Part shown: one piece after another, positions 8,249-17,082 of the stretch
How the letters are laid out: every line of letters begins with the position of its first letter
Numbering within the stretch: position 1 is the first letter of the stretch
Assembly: GCF_047314965.1 (NCBI RefSeq)
Contig: NZ_JBLBVK010000044.1
Span: 1 to 64,000, forward strand
DNA: 64,000 nucleotides
Direction: 5' to 3'
From: JAVJUV01 sp047314965
GTDB taxonomy: Bacteria; Pseudomonadota; Alphaproteobacteria; Rhodobacterales; Rhodobacteraceae
Program-made: the position numbers and the translations under genes
The notes under the pieces: model-generated
Databases searched by the model: none
Told to the model about the DNA's origin: nothing
Seen by the model: only the letters and a program-made list of their open reading frames with translations

Positions 8249-8845
8249 TCACTTTGCCGCCAGACCCGATCTCGCCGCGATGCTAACCGGTTCGGATGAC
8301 AGATCAAGCAAGCGGCGGTCACTTTCGTCCATCGAGTGCGCCCCCAGAACCAGCGTTTCTATCGACCCGGTCTTTGGCCGGCAGACCTTCGAGCGGCATG
8401 CCTCTTCGAAAGTCATTCCCGCAGCACGGCCGTAAATCATGCGGTTGACCCAAAAATGTCCAATGAGTGCGACGTCGGCCCCCCTTGGCAACCGTTCCTT
8501 CTCCACGCGCGACAGCAGGCGTCCGGCTCTATCCCAGACTTCGAAAAGGGACTCTCCGACCCTTGTTGCGGCTCAAGACCCAGCGCCTTCGCCAGAGGAA
8601 CAGCAGTTCGCACCGACCGGGAGAGAGCACTTGTGGCAATCAAACTGATCGGTTTTCCTCCCAGGCGCGCGGCAATCTCCTGCGCCTGAAGGCGACCGTG
8701 TTTGGTCAAGCGGACATTGCCGGGGCACTTCAACGCCAGCGATCTTCAGGTGCTCAAAGTTATGGTGGTCCATGCGGCCGTGATCGAAGTCGATGGTCTG
8801 AACCGGGATCTCGCTGGTACTTTTGATAAAGCATGCGTTTTTGGC
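8249..8845 (-). pseudogene. Histidine phosphatase family gene broken by frameshifts
   Basis: Three consecutive reading frames on the minus strand together spell one histidine phosphatase (phosphoglycerate mutase-like). Frame A gives FIKSTSEIPVQTIDFDHGRM. Near 8705 it shifts to frame B, VRLTKHGRLQAQEIAARL and ATSALSRSVRTAVPLAKALG. Near 8545 it shifts again to frame C, WDRAGRLLSRVEKERLPRGA then VALIGHFWVNRMIYGRAAGM. The family needs an N-terminal RHG/RH(S/A)T motif, but here it reads IKST, so the phosphohistidine is missing as well. The gene is therefore inactive, unless the frameshifts are sequencing errors; loss of the catalytic histidine argues against that. Confidence 0.7.
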
Positions 8846-9313
8846 GCTCCTGTGACTGGAATTTCCCGTCATCATCGTGCTTCAAGCCTGCAGCGACCGG
8901 ATGACGGCCACCATTCGCGGCCAGAGGCAGGCGCCTCGATACCCATCGATGCGAACGACTCGCTGAATGGCGCGATAGACCGCGAGGCACGTAACATCTC
9001 GCGGAGCTATGGATGCAGTGTGAAATTGAAAACCGTTCGCGAAATCGTCTTCGATTTCGAGCACTGATCTTTGGTCGCGCCAGCTCGTCAGGGAAAACGA
9101 CCTGTTCGTGAAGTAATTCTTTAAGGAAGAGGATTTAGCTTCACGAACAGGTCCAAGGGTTCCCGGTTGATGCGGATCGTCGCAGGCATCGCTCGGTTCG
9201 CCGAATGCGGGCAATGGGAGTCGCCCGCGAAAATCATCATTCAATACAATTGTCGCAGAATTGTTGCGACCCAACGATTTTCCGTTCGATGGGGGGCGTA
9301 TATCGACGTTTTT
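8846..9313. other. Intergenic stretch with a long inverted repeat
   Basis: No gene is supported here. An open frame on the minus strand (9274-8882) resembles no family I know and overlaps the phosphatase remnant. The main structure is the 15-bp inverted repeat described separately at 9099-9153. Confidence 0.5.
9099..9153. repeat. Perfect 15-bp inverted repeat with 25-base loop
   Basis: GACCTGTTCGTGAAG at 9099-9113 is the exact reverse complement of 9139-9153, separated by an AT-rich loop of 25 bases. It lies about 160 bases beyond the stop codon of the winged-helix regulator gene and has no U-tract, so it is not a standard terminator. It could be a cruciform or recombination site, an RNA hairpin, or a small mobile element remnant. 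Confidence 0.7.
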
Positions 9314-10969
9314 TCAGCCAATATCCCTGACAAGACCCGGGTATGCGTTCACGACCTCCCCGGGAAGCGCCTCGGTTCCGAAACGGCGTGCGATCAGGGT
9401 GAGCGGCGCGCGAATCGAATTCTCCCGGTGTTCCTGGGCTGCAAACAGCCGTGACGAGACATAATGCTTGTGTAGCAGAAGCGCGGTGGCCCGGGTGCGG
9501 TTCAGGGCCAGAAGCGCGGCCTTGGCGCGGAACGACGGTTTGTCGGGGTCGGTGAAAAGCGGTTCGAGGAACAAGCCCAGCGCCGGAGACACCCCATACA
9601 GTTCCTTCTTCGCGCTGAGCAATTCCTCGCACCGCCCGGCGGCCAAAAGCGCCTGGCATTTGATGATCATGGCATAGAGATACGCCTGCGACCCCGGTTT
9701 GACGAGGTTCAGCGACGGCTCGATACATTGCAGTGCGCCATCGGTGTCCCCGGCAAACGCCCGAAGTTGTCCGATGACGACAAGGGAACGCGCGACGGAA
9801 ACACTCGATCTGTAGGCTTCCTCGGCCAGAACACTGGCCAGATCGGCATATCCGTGGTCGACGAAATGCAACAGCTTTGCGGCCATGATGGCATATTCCG
9901 GGTCGGCCTGAACATAGGGCAGGGCCTCCAGGGTCAGCGTTTCAATCGTGGCTTCATCTCTAACGCGATTGTCGATTCCGTCCGCGAAAAGCTTCATGCC
10001 CAGCGTGACGTATTTCGTATGAATATGAATTCCGTGGATAATCTTCAGTTGCGGGTTGTCTGGCTCCGCGTTGCGCAGGTCCGTGATGCGACGGTCCGTT
10101 TGCGACCACACGTCGAGATTCCGACGCTGACTCTGCTCGATCATGTTCAGCAGCTCTCGGTCGCTGTCCGTATGCCGCGACGGGTCGGTATTTTCCCGCG
10201 TGGTCGCTGCCGCCATGGCCACAGGCAGTGGACCATCCGCTTCCGGCCGGGTCGCAAGAGTGCGCCATGCCTCATTCAGGAGCGAGGAGACCAATCGCTC
10301 GGTGACTGAATGTATCTCCGAAATCGGCTTGTCGGTGTCGGTAAGGGTCACCCGCTGCATGGCGAGGATGAACCCTGAACGAAACTCCTTGGCTGCGGCG
10401 ATGCAGTTCACCACATCTCCATCAAGGAAGAAGGTCAGTTCGACCGATTGCTTGGGACCACCAGCGACGAAGGAATGAGCAGGGGGGCAGTCGGCCGCAT
10501 AAACGACACTGTACTCGGGCGAAAGTTCGGACCTGACCGCTCGAAGGATGTCCCGGGCCAGAAGCTCTCCTTGGCTTCGCTTGTCTCCCAGAAGATGAAG
10601 CCCGTTGACCGGCCCGACGATCGTGTGCGCTTCTTTGAAGTCGGCAGCCGAAGGCGCGATATCGGCGATCCAGATATAGCCTTCACCATACCTCGTTGCG
10701 ATATAACGCGGATTTCGTGCGCTGTCGGAGAGCTTCCGCCGCAACCTGTTGATCAGGAAGTCGACCGTGCGATCGTTCTTGTCCGAGCCTTCGCCGCTCA
10801 GCGCGTCCAGCAGCCTCTCGCGCGTCACAAGGCGATTGGAGGCCTGGGTCAAAGTTGCAAGGGCGCGGGTCTCGGACCTGGTGAAGTGCAGCATTTCTCC
10901 GGTTTCACTTTGTGCAGACGTGAAGTCCGGCGCAAAATTGAACTTGGGAGGTCTTTTGAGTTCACTCAC
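9314..10969 (-). CDS. Winged-helix (OmpR/PhoB-type) regulator with large C-terminal helical domain
   Basis: The 551-residue protein has an N-terminal winged-helix DNA-binding domain of the trans_reg_C type (about 25-108): LHFTRSETRALATLTQASNR, RTVDFLINRLRRKLSD and YIATRYGEGYIW. The remainder is soluble, contains no transmembrane helix, and from about residue 270 is helical and repeat-like, resembling TPR scaffolds. The architecture recalls CadC/HilA-like regulators without the membrane segment. A likely partner is the outer-membrane barrel gene immediately upstream on the same strand, 92 bases away. The signal sensed is unknown. Confidence 0.8.
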   Translation of the reverse strand: MSELKRPPKFNFAPDFTSAQSETGEMLHFTRSETRALATLTQASNRLVTRERLLDALSGEGSDKNDRTVDFLINRLRRKLSDSARNPRYIATRYGEGYIWIADIAPSAADFKEAHTIVGPVNGLHLLGDKRSQGELLARDILRAVRSELSPEYSVVYAADCPPAHSFVAGGPKQSVELTFFLDGDVVNCIAAAKEFRSGFILAMQRVTLTDTDKPISEIHSVTERLVSSLLNEAWRTLATRPEADGPLPVAMAAATTRENTDPSRHTDSDRELLNMIEQSQRRNLDVWSQTDRRITDLRNAEPDNPQLKIIHGIHIHTKYVTLGMKLFADGIDNRVRDEATIETLTLEALPYVQADPEYAIMAAKLLHFVDHGYADLASVLAEEAYRSSVSVARSLVVIGQLRAFAGDTDGALQCIEPSLNLVKPGSQAYLYAMIIKCQALLAAGRCEELLSAKKELYGVSPALGLFLEPLFTDPDKPSFRAKAALLALNRTRATALLLHKHYVSSRLFAAQEHRENSIRAPLTLIARRFGTEALPGEVVNAYPGLVRDIG

Positions 10970-11061
10970 GACTTAGGTCCCCGGATCCTCTAATTCGTCC
11001 GGCACGGCCAAATCCCGCGCGCCGGTCTGACTATCGCACTTCAAGCCCCTACAAACACGGC

Positions 11062-12315
11062 TCAGAATTTCAACGCCGCCCGAATCCAGATCCGATTATC
11101 GTCCTGCGCTTCGGTGCCACTTGGCCGATCCAGGATGCGGGTAGCCGCGACCTCGCCCAGAAAATTGCCGCGCAGGCTGCGAACCCCAACCGACATACTC
11201 GACCAACTGTCCTTGTTCCCCGGAAACAGCGGAGTGGCGACAGTGTCTATCCGACCCCCATCGATGCCCACAAAGCCCTGTGTAAATACCGTCCTTGACC
11301 TCTCCGGGGCGGGCAACTCGAAGTTGTACGCCAATTCCACCCTTGTCCCGATGCATCTATCTCCGATTACAGTGGCATAGTCGAACCCGCGTGCATAGGC
11401 GTTCGTCTCGAATCCGCAGCGCTGGGACGCCGGAAGTCTTTGGTCGGTCCACTGTCCGATAACCCCGGCATTGACGACCCACTCGCGGGACAGCGGCACC
11501 GAGGCTTCCGCGGCCACTGAGACGCGAAGGAAGTCGGTCGTCGCACCGGGCACCGAGGCGAACGGGTTGCTCTCGGACGAGGCGCCAAAGGCGGAAAAGC
11601 CTTTCGTCAGCGATGCGGCGAGCCGCTGCTGGAACAGGAGCGGGATTCCCTTCGTATAAAGCACCGAGGCGCGCAGCATGCGCAGCTTCTCATCGATCAC
11701 GGGGACGCCCAGCAACTCAGAACCAAGATCACGCGCAATCAGTTCGACGCCGAACTTGAGCTCTGCCTCATTCCCAAGCTCTCTTTCATGGATCAGCCCC
11801 GCCGCGACCTGCAGTCGGTCGCCGCGCACGTCCAGTGCAAGGGTTTCGGTCGTGCCGAGAACCAGGTCGCCATAGTCGACGTTAATGAACCCGACGGACT
11901 CCAGCCCGGATACCGGAAACCGATAGGCTACGCCACCGGCCAGCAACTCGCGCCAGCCATCCTCAGATGGCCCACCCCAGACAGCGACGCCATCGAGCTG
12001 GTCGCCCGGCATCACCAGATCCGGAACCCCGATACCGTAGCCCAGGATGACTGGTCCGGCTTCCTCCGAACCCGTGGTGGAGAAGGTCAGAAAGCTGGTC
12101 GTCTCCTCGACTTTCTGGAGCTGCGAAGCAGACCCCCGATCAGCTCCGACCGTTGGATCGACCACAAGGGACGCGAAGAAGGACTGCGCCTGCGACGCGC
12201 TCGGATGGAATATCAGGAGCAGGATGAGCGACAGGATCGCGAAAGGAACGCGGAACGCGCCAATCGACTTGGTATGGCTCGGTCTCCCTTGAAGGGATGC
12301 CACTATACAATGCAT
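11062..12315 (-). CDS. Outer-membrane beta-barrel, TpsB/ShlB-like barrel without POTRA domains
   Basis: The 417-residue protein has an N-terminal signal sequence (hydrophobic FAILSLILLLIFHPSASQAQ) and alternating amphipathic strands, and it ends in KF, the terminal Phe typical of Bam-inserted barrels. The segment ARGFDYATVIGDRCIGTRVE followed by LAYNF resembles the barrel of two-partner secretion translocators (ShlB/FhaC/HecB). However, the mature protein begins almost directly with barrel-like sequence and has no room for the two POTRA domains normally needed to bind the substrate. No TpsA exoprotein is adjacent. The start codon lies inside a 12-bp palindrome. Barrel assignment is fairly secure; the TpsB relationship is inference. 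Confidence 0.65.
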   Translation of the reverse strand: MHCIVASLQGRPSHTKSIGAFRVPFAILSLILLLIFHPSASQAQSFFASLVVDPTVGADRGSASQLQKVEETTSFLTFSTTGSEEAGPVILGYGIGVPDLVMPGDQLDGVAVWGGPSEDGWRELLAGGVAYRFPVSGLESVGFINVDYGDLVLGTTETLALDVRGDRLQVAAGLIHERELGNEAELKFGVELIARDLGSELLGVPVIDEKLRMLRASVLYTKGIPLLFQQRLAASLTKGFSAFGASSESNPFASVPGATTDFLRVSVAAEASVPLSREWVVNAGVIGQWTDQRLPASQRCGFETNAYARGFDYATVIGDRCIGTRVELAYNFELPAPERSRTVFTQGFVGIDGGRIDTVATPLFPGNKDSWSSMSVGVRSLRGNFLGEVAATRILDRPSGTEAQDDNRIWIRAALKF

Positions 12316-12318
12316 TGT
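12307..12318. promoter_or_regulatory. 12-bp palindrome over the start codon of the barrel gene
   Basis: ACAATGCATTGT is a perfect 12-base palindrome that contains the ATG of the barrel gene on the minus strand. It may be a repressor site or an RNA element, or coincidence. Confidence 0.25.
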
Positions 12319-12592
12319 TTTGATTTGCTTTCTCTACCCTGTACGAATTCTAGACCGAGTAGTCTCGCCGTCAAGCCGTTCTTTTGTGCGATCGGGGAAC
12401 TAATTCGTGCAGAAGATGTGCGGACGCCAACCAGATGCCAGCGGGACACGCAGCGGAAACATGTGACGAGATCAGATCCTGCAGTCAGCAGATGACGTTT
12501 GCGCACACCGCAACGAATGAGGTGCAACACAGCGAAGAACCGGAAACCAAGGCGTCCTAAAGCCTCGCAAGCGATTGATAAGGTCGGAGAAC

Positions 12593-12667
12593 TGGCAGCC
12601 CGTAGGGGAATCGAACCCCTCTTTCCAGGTTGAAAACCTGGCGTCCTAACCGATAGACGAACGGGCC
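12593..12667 (-). tRNA. tRNA-Glu (TTC)
   Basis: The minus strand folds as a tRNA: acceptor GGCCCGT pairing with ACGGGCT (one G-U), D-loop with CGGTTAGGA, anticodon stem CCAGG/CCTGG enclosing TTTTCAA (anticodon TTC, Glu), T-arm GAGGGGTTCGATTCCCC, and an encoded 3' CCA. It lies downstream of recJ on the same strand. The region 12319-12592 between it and the barrel gene shows no gene. Confidence 0.97.
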
Positions 12668-12738
12668 AGCGCCGTGGGGGGCTAATTAGGCAAAAGCCCG
12701 GGCAAGGGCAAGAGGATTCTTACCGATTTTTTCAAGTC

Positions 12739-14505
12739 TCAGTCCGAGACCGCTGCGGCGTCGTCGAGGCGCAGTTGCACGGTCTGCCGCCCGCCCCAGT
12801 GATTGATCTCCAGCCGCCCCGCCAAGTGGAAACGCCGCCCGCCATGGTTGGCCAGTTCCGGGCCCATCGGCCCGTCGAACGCGCCGAAGGCAATGGCGTC
12901 CAGCCGGGTTCCCAGCCCGTCCCCCAGCGTCAGTTTCAGATGGCCGCTGCCCACCTCGCGGGCATGCAGGACCTGGACGTCCGGGAAGGCGAAACGCGGG
13001 GCAGGGGCGCTTTGACCGAAGGGGCCCGCCGCCTCGATCTGTTCGATCAGCTCCACGGTCGCCGCGCCCGGCATCAGCACTGCGTCGATCCGGTGATCCC
13101 GCGGGCCATCCGCACCCGCCCCCTCTTTCGCCAGCATCTCTCCCAGCCGGGCCATCGCCGCCTCGATCCGGTCGGCGGCCACGGTCAGACCCGCCGCCAT
13201 CCGGTGTCCGCCCCCCTTGATCAGAAGACCTTCCGCGGCGATTCTCTGCACCGCATGTCCAAGGTCGACGCCCCTCACCGAGCGGCCCGACCCCTTGCCT
13301 TCGCCGCCATCGAGGCCGATCACCACAGCGGGCCGGCCCGTCGCCTCTTTCAAGCGCGCGGCGACGATGCCCACCACGCCGGGGTGCCAGCCCTCGCCGG
13401 CGGCCCAGACGAGCGGCCCCTCCAGGCCGCGGCCTTCGGCTTGGGCAAGAGCCGCGTCGCGCACCGCGTTCTCGATCTCGCGGCGCTCCTTGTTCAACTG
13501 ATCCAGCCGCTCCGCCATGGCGCGCGCTTCGTGCGGATCGGTCGTGGAGAGGCAACGTGCGCCCAGGTCGGCGCGCCCCACGCGTCCGCCGGCGTTCACC
13601 CTCGGTCCAAGGACGTAGCCCAGGTGATAGGCCGACGGCGGCGCATCAAGTCCGGCCACGTCGGCCAGAGCGGCAAGGCCGGGTCGCTTGCGCCCGGCCA
13701 TGATCTTCAGCCCCTGGCGGACCAGCGCGCGGTTCACGCCTGTCAGCGGCGCGACATCGGCAACCGTGGCCAGCGCGACAAGATCCAGCATCGCCATCAG
13801 GTCGGGACCGGCCATGCCCTTCGCGCGCAACCGCCGGTTCGCATCGACCAGAACAAGGAAAACAACCGCCGCCGCGCAGAGATGGCCAAGATCGCCCGTC
13901 TCGTCCTGCCGGTTGGGATTGACCACGGCCAACGCCGCGGGCAGCGTCTCGCCGCCAAGGTGGTGATCGAGGATCACGACATCCGCGCCATCCGCCGCCG
14001 CAATGGCCTCGAAAGACAGCGTGCCGCAATCGACGCAGACGATCAGGTCATGGGCGGCGGCAAGCTCGCGCATCGCGGGCGGGTTCGGACCATAACCTTC
14101 ATCGATCCGGTCGGGCACATAAAGCGTCGCCCCCACACCCAGCTGGCGCAGCCAGTCGATGACCAGCGCGGCCGACGCGCCCCCGTCGACGTCGTAGTCG
14201 GCAAAGACCGCGACCCTTTCACGGCGCTCGACCGCCCGGATCAGGCGCTCCGCCGCCGGTTCCATGTCGCGCAACTCCATCGGATCGGGCAGCAGATCGC
14301 GCAGGGCAGGGGCGAGGTAGCGCTCGGCCTCGTCCGGAGCAACCCCGCGCGAGACCAGGACCCGGCAAAGCGCATCGGGCAGGCCTGTGATCTGCTCCAT
14401 CGCTTCGGCCAGCCGGATCGCGGCCGCGTCCGGTCCGACCCAGCGTCGCCCGGTCAGCGAGGCGGTGACCCCTAGAAATGCCTCTGATGCGATGCTGTCC
14501 GGCAC
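12739..14505 (-). CDS. recJ: Single-stranded-DNA-specific exonuclease RecJ
   Basis: The 588-residue protein is RecJ, the 5'-3' single-strand DNA exonuclease of recombination and mismatch repair. It shows the DHH-superfamily metal motifs FADYDVDGGASAA (near 100), VCVDCGT, and DHHLGGETLPAALAVVNPNR (near 180). The DHHA1 domain motif GGGHRMAAGL lies near 425, followed by a C-terminal OB-like domain. The N-terminus (FLGVTASLTGRRWVGPDAAA) is the family's usual start. Length is normal. It is followed by tRNA-Glu. A decayed second copy of its 5' end lies 0.7 kb upstream, nearer to glpX. Confidence 0.97.
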   Translation of the reverse strand: MPDSIASEAFLGVTASLTGRRWVGPDAAAIRLAEAMEQITGLPDALCRVLVSRGVAPDEAERYLAPALRDLLPDPMELRDMEPAAERLIRAVERRERVAVFADYDVDGGASAALVIDWLRQLGVGATLYVPDRIDEGYGPNPPAMRELAAAHDLIVCVDCGTLSFEAIAAADGADVVILDHHLGGETLPAALAVVNPNRQDETGDLGHLCAAAVVFLVLVDANRRLRAKGMAGPDLMAMLDLVALATVADVAPLTGVNRALVRQGLKIMAGRKRPGLAALADVAGLDAPPSAYHLGYVLGPRVNAGGRVGRADLGARCLSTTDPHEARAMAERLDQLNKERREIENAVRDAALAQAEGRGLEGPLVWAAGEGWHPGVVGIVAARLKEATGRPAVVIGLDGGEGKGSGRSVRGVDLGHAVQRIAAEGLLIKGGGHRMAAGLTVAADRIEAAMARLGEMLAKEGAGADGPRDHRIDAVLMPGAATVELIEQIEAAGPFGQSAPAPRFAFPDVQVLHAREVGSGHLKLTLGDGLGTRLDAIAFGAFDGPMGPELANHGGRRFHLAGRLEINHWGGRQTVQLRLDDAAAVSD

Positions 14506-14677
14506 GAAACCCGCGTTCTGTTCTGTCGTTGATCTGCTCTGGTACTACCGTATCCAAGCCGACCACCATTGGAAAGCGGCGCGCGCGATGCTCCCCGACA
14601 GCCGCTACGTCGGGGCTGCGCCCTTGCGCAGTTCCGTTTAGTGTCGCAGGCGAAGCCCCGCGCAGAAGCGACCCGAC

Positions 14678-15043
14678 ATGAAACGCATTCTCTTCGCCGC
14701 ACTCCGTTTTCTTGGCTTCTATCTCCTTGGAATCGTCGCCTCCATCCTGATCACCCCCGTCGAGGTCGATCTGCTCGGCAGGCCGGACTGGCTGATATTC
14801 GTTCCGGCCGCGGTCGTGGGCTATGTCCTCTTCTACACCGACCTGACACCGGAATACGTGTTCGGCTCGGGGCCAGCCTATTGGACGGTCTACGCGCTCG
14901 GCCTCGCGGGCGTGGCGGCAGGCGTGTTGGCGGTTTTCGCGGCAGGGGGGCGGTTCCGCCGATGGGCCGCGCCGCTGATCGGGATCCCGCTCGGTTTCGT
15001 CGGGACACTCGGCATCTATTACGCCATCCTGGCCGGCATCTAG
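14678..15043 (+). CDS. Four-helix membrane protein, unknown function
   Basis: The 121-residue protein has about four hydrophobic segments (roughly 5-27, 38-54, 68-90 and 98-118) separated by short charged loops, with positively charged turn FAAGGRFRRW near 86. No family is recognised. It lies on the opposite strand between recJ and the recJ 5' remnant, so it is part of the block that separates the two. A start at 14678 gives a clean N-terminal MKRILFAALRFLGF. It is likely an inner-membrane protein; no catalytic motif is evident. Confidence 0.6.
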   Translation: MKRILFAALRFLGFYLLGIVASILITPVEVDLLGRPDWLIFVPAAVVGYVLFYTDLTPEYVFGSGPAYWTVYALGLAGVAAGVLAVFAAGGRFRRWAAPLIGIPLGFVGTLGIYYAILAGI

Positions 15044-15167
15044 CGACGGCCTAGGTGCCGCCTGCCAGATGCACCTCCGCACCCACCACCCCTGCAAATT
15101 CGCCGTGAAGATGCGCCGGCGTCCTGCGCTGTCGTCAGCCCCTGGAAGGACGGCCCCTGTCGCGTCC

Positions 15168-15339
15168 GCATCCCTCGGGCGCGCATGACGGCGCCGCAGT
15201 TCGCCGCGGGCACGCCCGTTTTCTGATCCATCGTCTCCGAGAGGCGCAGTTCAGTTGCATCGAGGCCAATCGACCGCCGCCCGGTCAGCGAAGTTTCGAC
15301 GCCGAGAACCGCATGCGGGGAGAGATCGCCTTGCGTCAA
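15168..15339 (-). pseudogene. Remnant of a second recJ 5' end
   Basis: The minus-strand frame reads VLGVETSLTGRRSIGLDATE then LRLSETMDQKTGVPAANCGA, which lines up with the N-terminus of the intact RecJ (FLGVTASLTGRRWVGPDAAA, IRLAEAMEQITGLPDALCR). Similarity stops near residue 57 (15168). The following 130 bases (15040-15167) stay open but do not resemble RecJ in that frame. It is a truncated, diverged copy on the same strand as recJ and glpX. The amount of divergence suggests either an old duplication or replacement by a recJ from a related strain. Confidence 0.75.
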
Positions 15340-15603
15340 GCGGCTACCCTATGAGGAAATCATCCGGCTCACATTGCAGTTTATGGTGAAAAATCGGCTG
15401 GGGGAGCCGAGGCCTCGCTGGTCTTTGAGCGTATGCGGAGATCCTCAAAAAGTGTTGGTCAAGTCGCCGTGTCCCGCGCAAATGAAGGGATGGTGTGGTG
15501 CGATGCGGGTCGAAAGTGCTCCGCCAGAGGGCAATCAACGGTTGCGCGTTGCCGTTTAGATTGAGCAGGATGGACCTAATTTAAGTAAGTCAGGATTTCA
15601 GAC
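15340..15603. other. Intergenic region, promoter of the secreted protein gene expected here
   Basis: About 264 bases between the recJ remnant and the secreted lectin-like gene. No gene or clear promoter motif could be supported. It becomes AT-richer just before 15600 (ATTTAAGTAAGTCAGGATTT), where the promoter and a weak AGGA ribosome binding site would lie. Confidence 0.4.
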
Positions 15604-17073
15604 ATGCGCATTATGCTCCGACTCGTTTTCTCTGTTCTCGTCTTCTCTCTCGCAACACTGGTCTCGGCCGACAGCGGCTGGGCCAAAAGCTTTGGCCAGA
15701 TCGCCAGCAAACATACCCGGTACCAGGGCAAATGCCTCGAAGCCGACGCGACAGGGGACTGGATCATCCGCCTGAGAGACTGCGACGCGACCAAGGCGCA
15801 GCAATGGTGGTTCGTCACCCGGGCCTATCCGTCGGATGGAACGCTCAAGACAGACGAGACGATCCGGTCCGTCATGTGGCCCAACAGGTGTATGACAGAT
15901 GTCGACCTGGGGCTGGATCAGGGCCGGGTTATGGTGCTTCGCTCCTGCTTCGACGACGGGCTGACAAGCAGGCAGCTTTGGGAACCCAAAAGCTTTCGCC
16001 GCAGGATAGGAACGAACGGGAAGTGCGTTTCGGTTGCGGAAAGCAAGGGCTTTGTTCGCAACTGCGACCGCGATTCCAAGCGGCAGCGTTTCGACCTGAC
16101 CAATGTAGGCAAGGTGACGAATTTCGATCTGGGCGATTTCATTAAGGACCATCCGAATGTCGATCTTCCAGAGGTACACAGGTTTCGCGACTATGCTGAT
16201 TGCGCAAAGCAAAACCAGAACGAGACCACGTGTTTCATCAATGCCGGGGACGAGGGAAAATACGGCTTCCGGTTTGGGACCGAGATCGACAAACTTGATC
16301 GGGTGCCTGGCTTTTCCGGTACCCAAGGGGGCGGCGACAAGGTGCTGGACCTTGGCGACCGATATTCTGCTGACCGCTGCGCGCTGGCACATGACCGGTG
16401 GTACTGGGCCAGCGAGGACGCCGCCAACGAAGAGGACTTCCAGATTAGGCCCCCGACGGCGTTCCAGGAGATCACTGTTTTAAAGCCCGACGCCGCCGTC
16501 CTGGGGGGGTGGCAGAACTGGGAGGGGATGTTGGATTGCCTTGAGACCGTGCGCCCGACCACCGTTCAGGAAAACAACGCCATCGAGGTAGCAGATGGGT
16601 TCATCTCGGGGCTGATCTTGGGCCTGAAGGTCCGCTACCCTGACACCAAGTTCGGCTCGTGCCGGTCAGCGCAGTTGCCGGGAGACGGAGCCCCGATCCT
16701 GGATTGCGATTGTCGTCTGGCGATCAATTCGAGTGTCGTGGACGAAGACCGCATCGAGGATCTATGTCACGTCGAGTACCGGGACGTTCTCGAGGCCGCG
16801 GTCGGGCCCGACGGATCGATGCCCGACTGGTTGCCGGAAGTGGCGGGCCCGGCTTATATCGCATGGCTGGTCGAGCGCGCCCAACCTGCGCCGGATCCCG
16901 CGCCGGAGCCCGAAGCGCGCGTGTTCGCCGAGGGCGACTGGGTCTGGCGCATCGGGGTTGAGGCCGGGGCCGAGGACGTGCCGGTGTATGTCGCCGAGTT
17001 CGAGACGCTCAATCCCGGGGTCGATGCCGACAAGGTCTACGCCGGACAGAGGTACCTTTTGCCTCCGCCCTGA
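15604..17073 (+). CDS. Secreted ricin-B-lectin and LysM domain protein
   Basis: The 489-residue protein starts with a Sec signal peptide (MRIMLRLVFSVLVFSLATLV, cleavage near SADSGWAK). Residues about 30-160 look like a ricin-B beta-trefoil, with repeated QxW/QxF motifs (QQWWFV, RQLWEP, RQRFDL) and Cys pairs. The central part is Cys-containing with no recognised family. The C-terminus, VFAEGDWVWRIGVEAGAEDV to KVYAGQRYLLP, is LysM-like after a Pro/Glu-rich linker (PAPDPAPEPEA). This predicts an exported protein binding glycans and peptidoglycan. It sits between glpX and the recJ remnant, a place where these two genes normally adjoin. Confidence 0.65.
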   Translation: MRIMLRLVFSVLVFSLATLVSADSGWAKSFGQIASKHTRYQGKCLEADATGDWIIRLRDCDATKAQQWWFVTRAYPSDGTLKTDETIRSVMWPNRCMTDVDLGLDQGRVMVLRSCFDDGLTSRQLWEPKSFRRRIGTNGKCVSVAESKGFVRNCDRDSKRQRFDLTNVGKVTNFDLGDFIKDHPNVDLPEVHRFRDYADCAKQNQNETTCFINAGDEGKYGFRFGTEIDKLDRVPGFSGTQGGGDKVLDLGDRYSADRCALAHDRWYWASEDAANEEDFQIRPPTAFQEITVLKPDAAVLGGWQNWEGMLDCLETVRPTTVQENNAIEVADGFISGLILGLKVRYPDTKFGSCRSAQLPGDGAPILDCDCRLAINSSVVDEDRIEDLCHVEYRDVLEAAVGPDGSMPDWLPEVAGPAYIAWLVERAQPAPDPAPEPEARVFAEGDWVWRIGVEAGAEDVPVYVAEFETLNPGVDADKVYAGQRYLLPPP

Positions 17074-17082
17074 CGGCCCCTG

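Noticed and set aside
9099..9153. Rho-independent terminator of the winged-helix regulator gene
   Set aside because: A loop of 25 bases and no U-tract on either strand make this unlikely; kept only as an unexplained inverted repeat.
12775..14475. 566-codon open frame antisense to recJ
   Set aside because: recJ is unambiguous; the antisense peptide has no recognisable domain.
15344..15538. 64-codon open frame upstream of the secreted lectin-like gene
   Set aside because: No ribosome binding site or recognisable sequence; likely intergenic.
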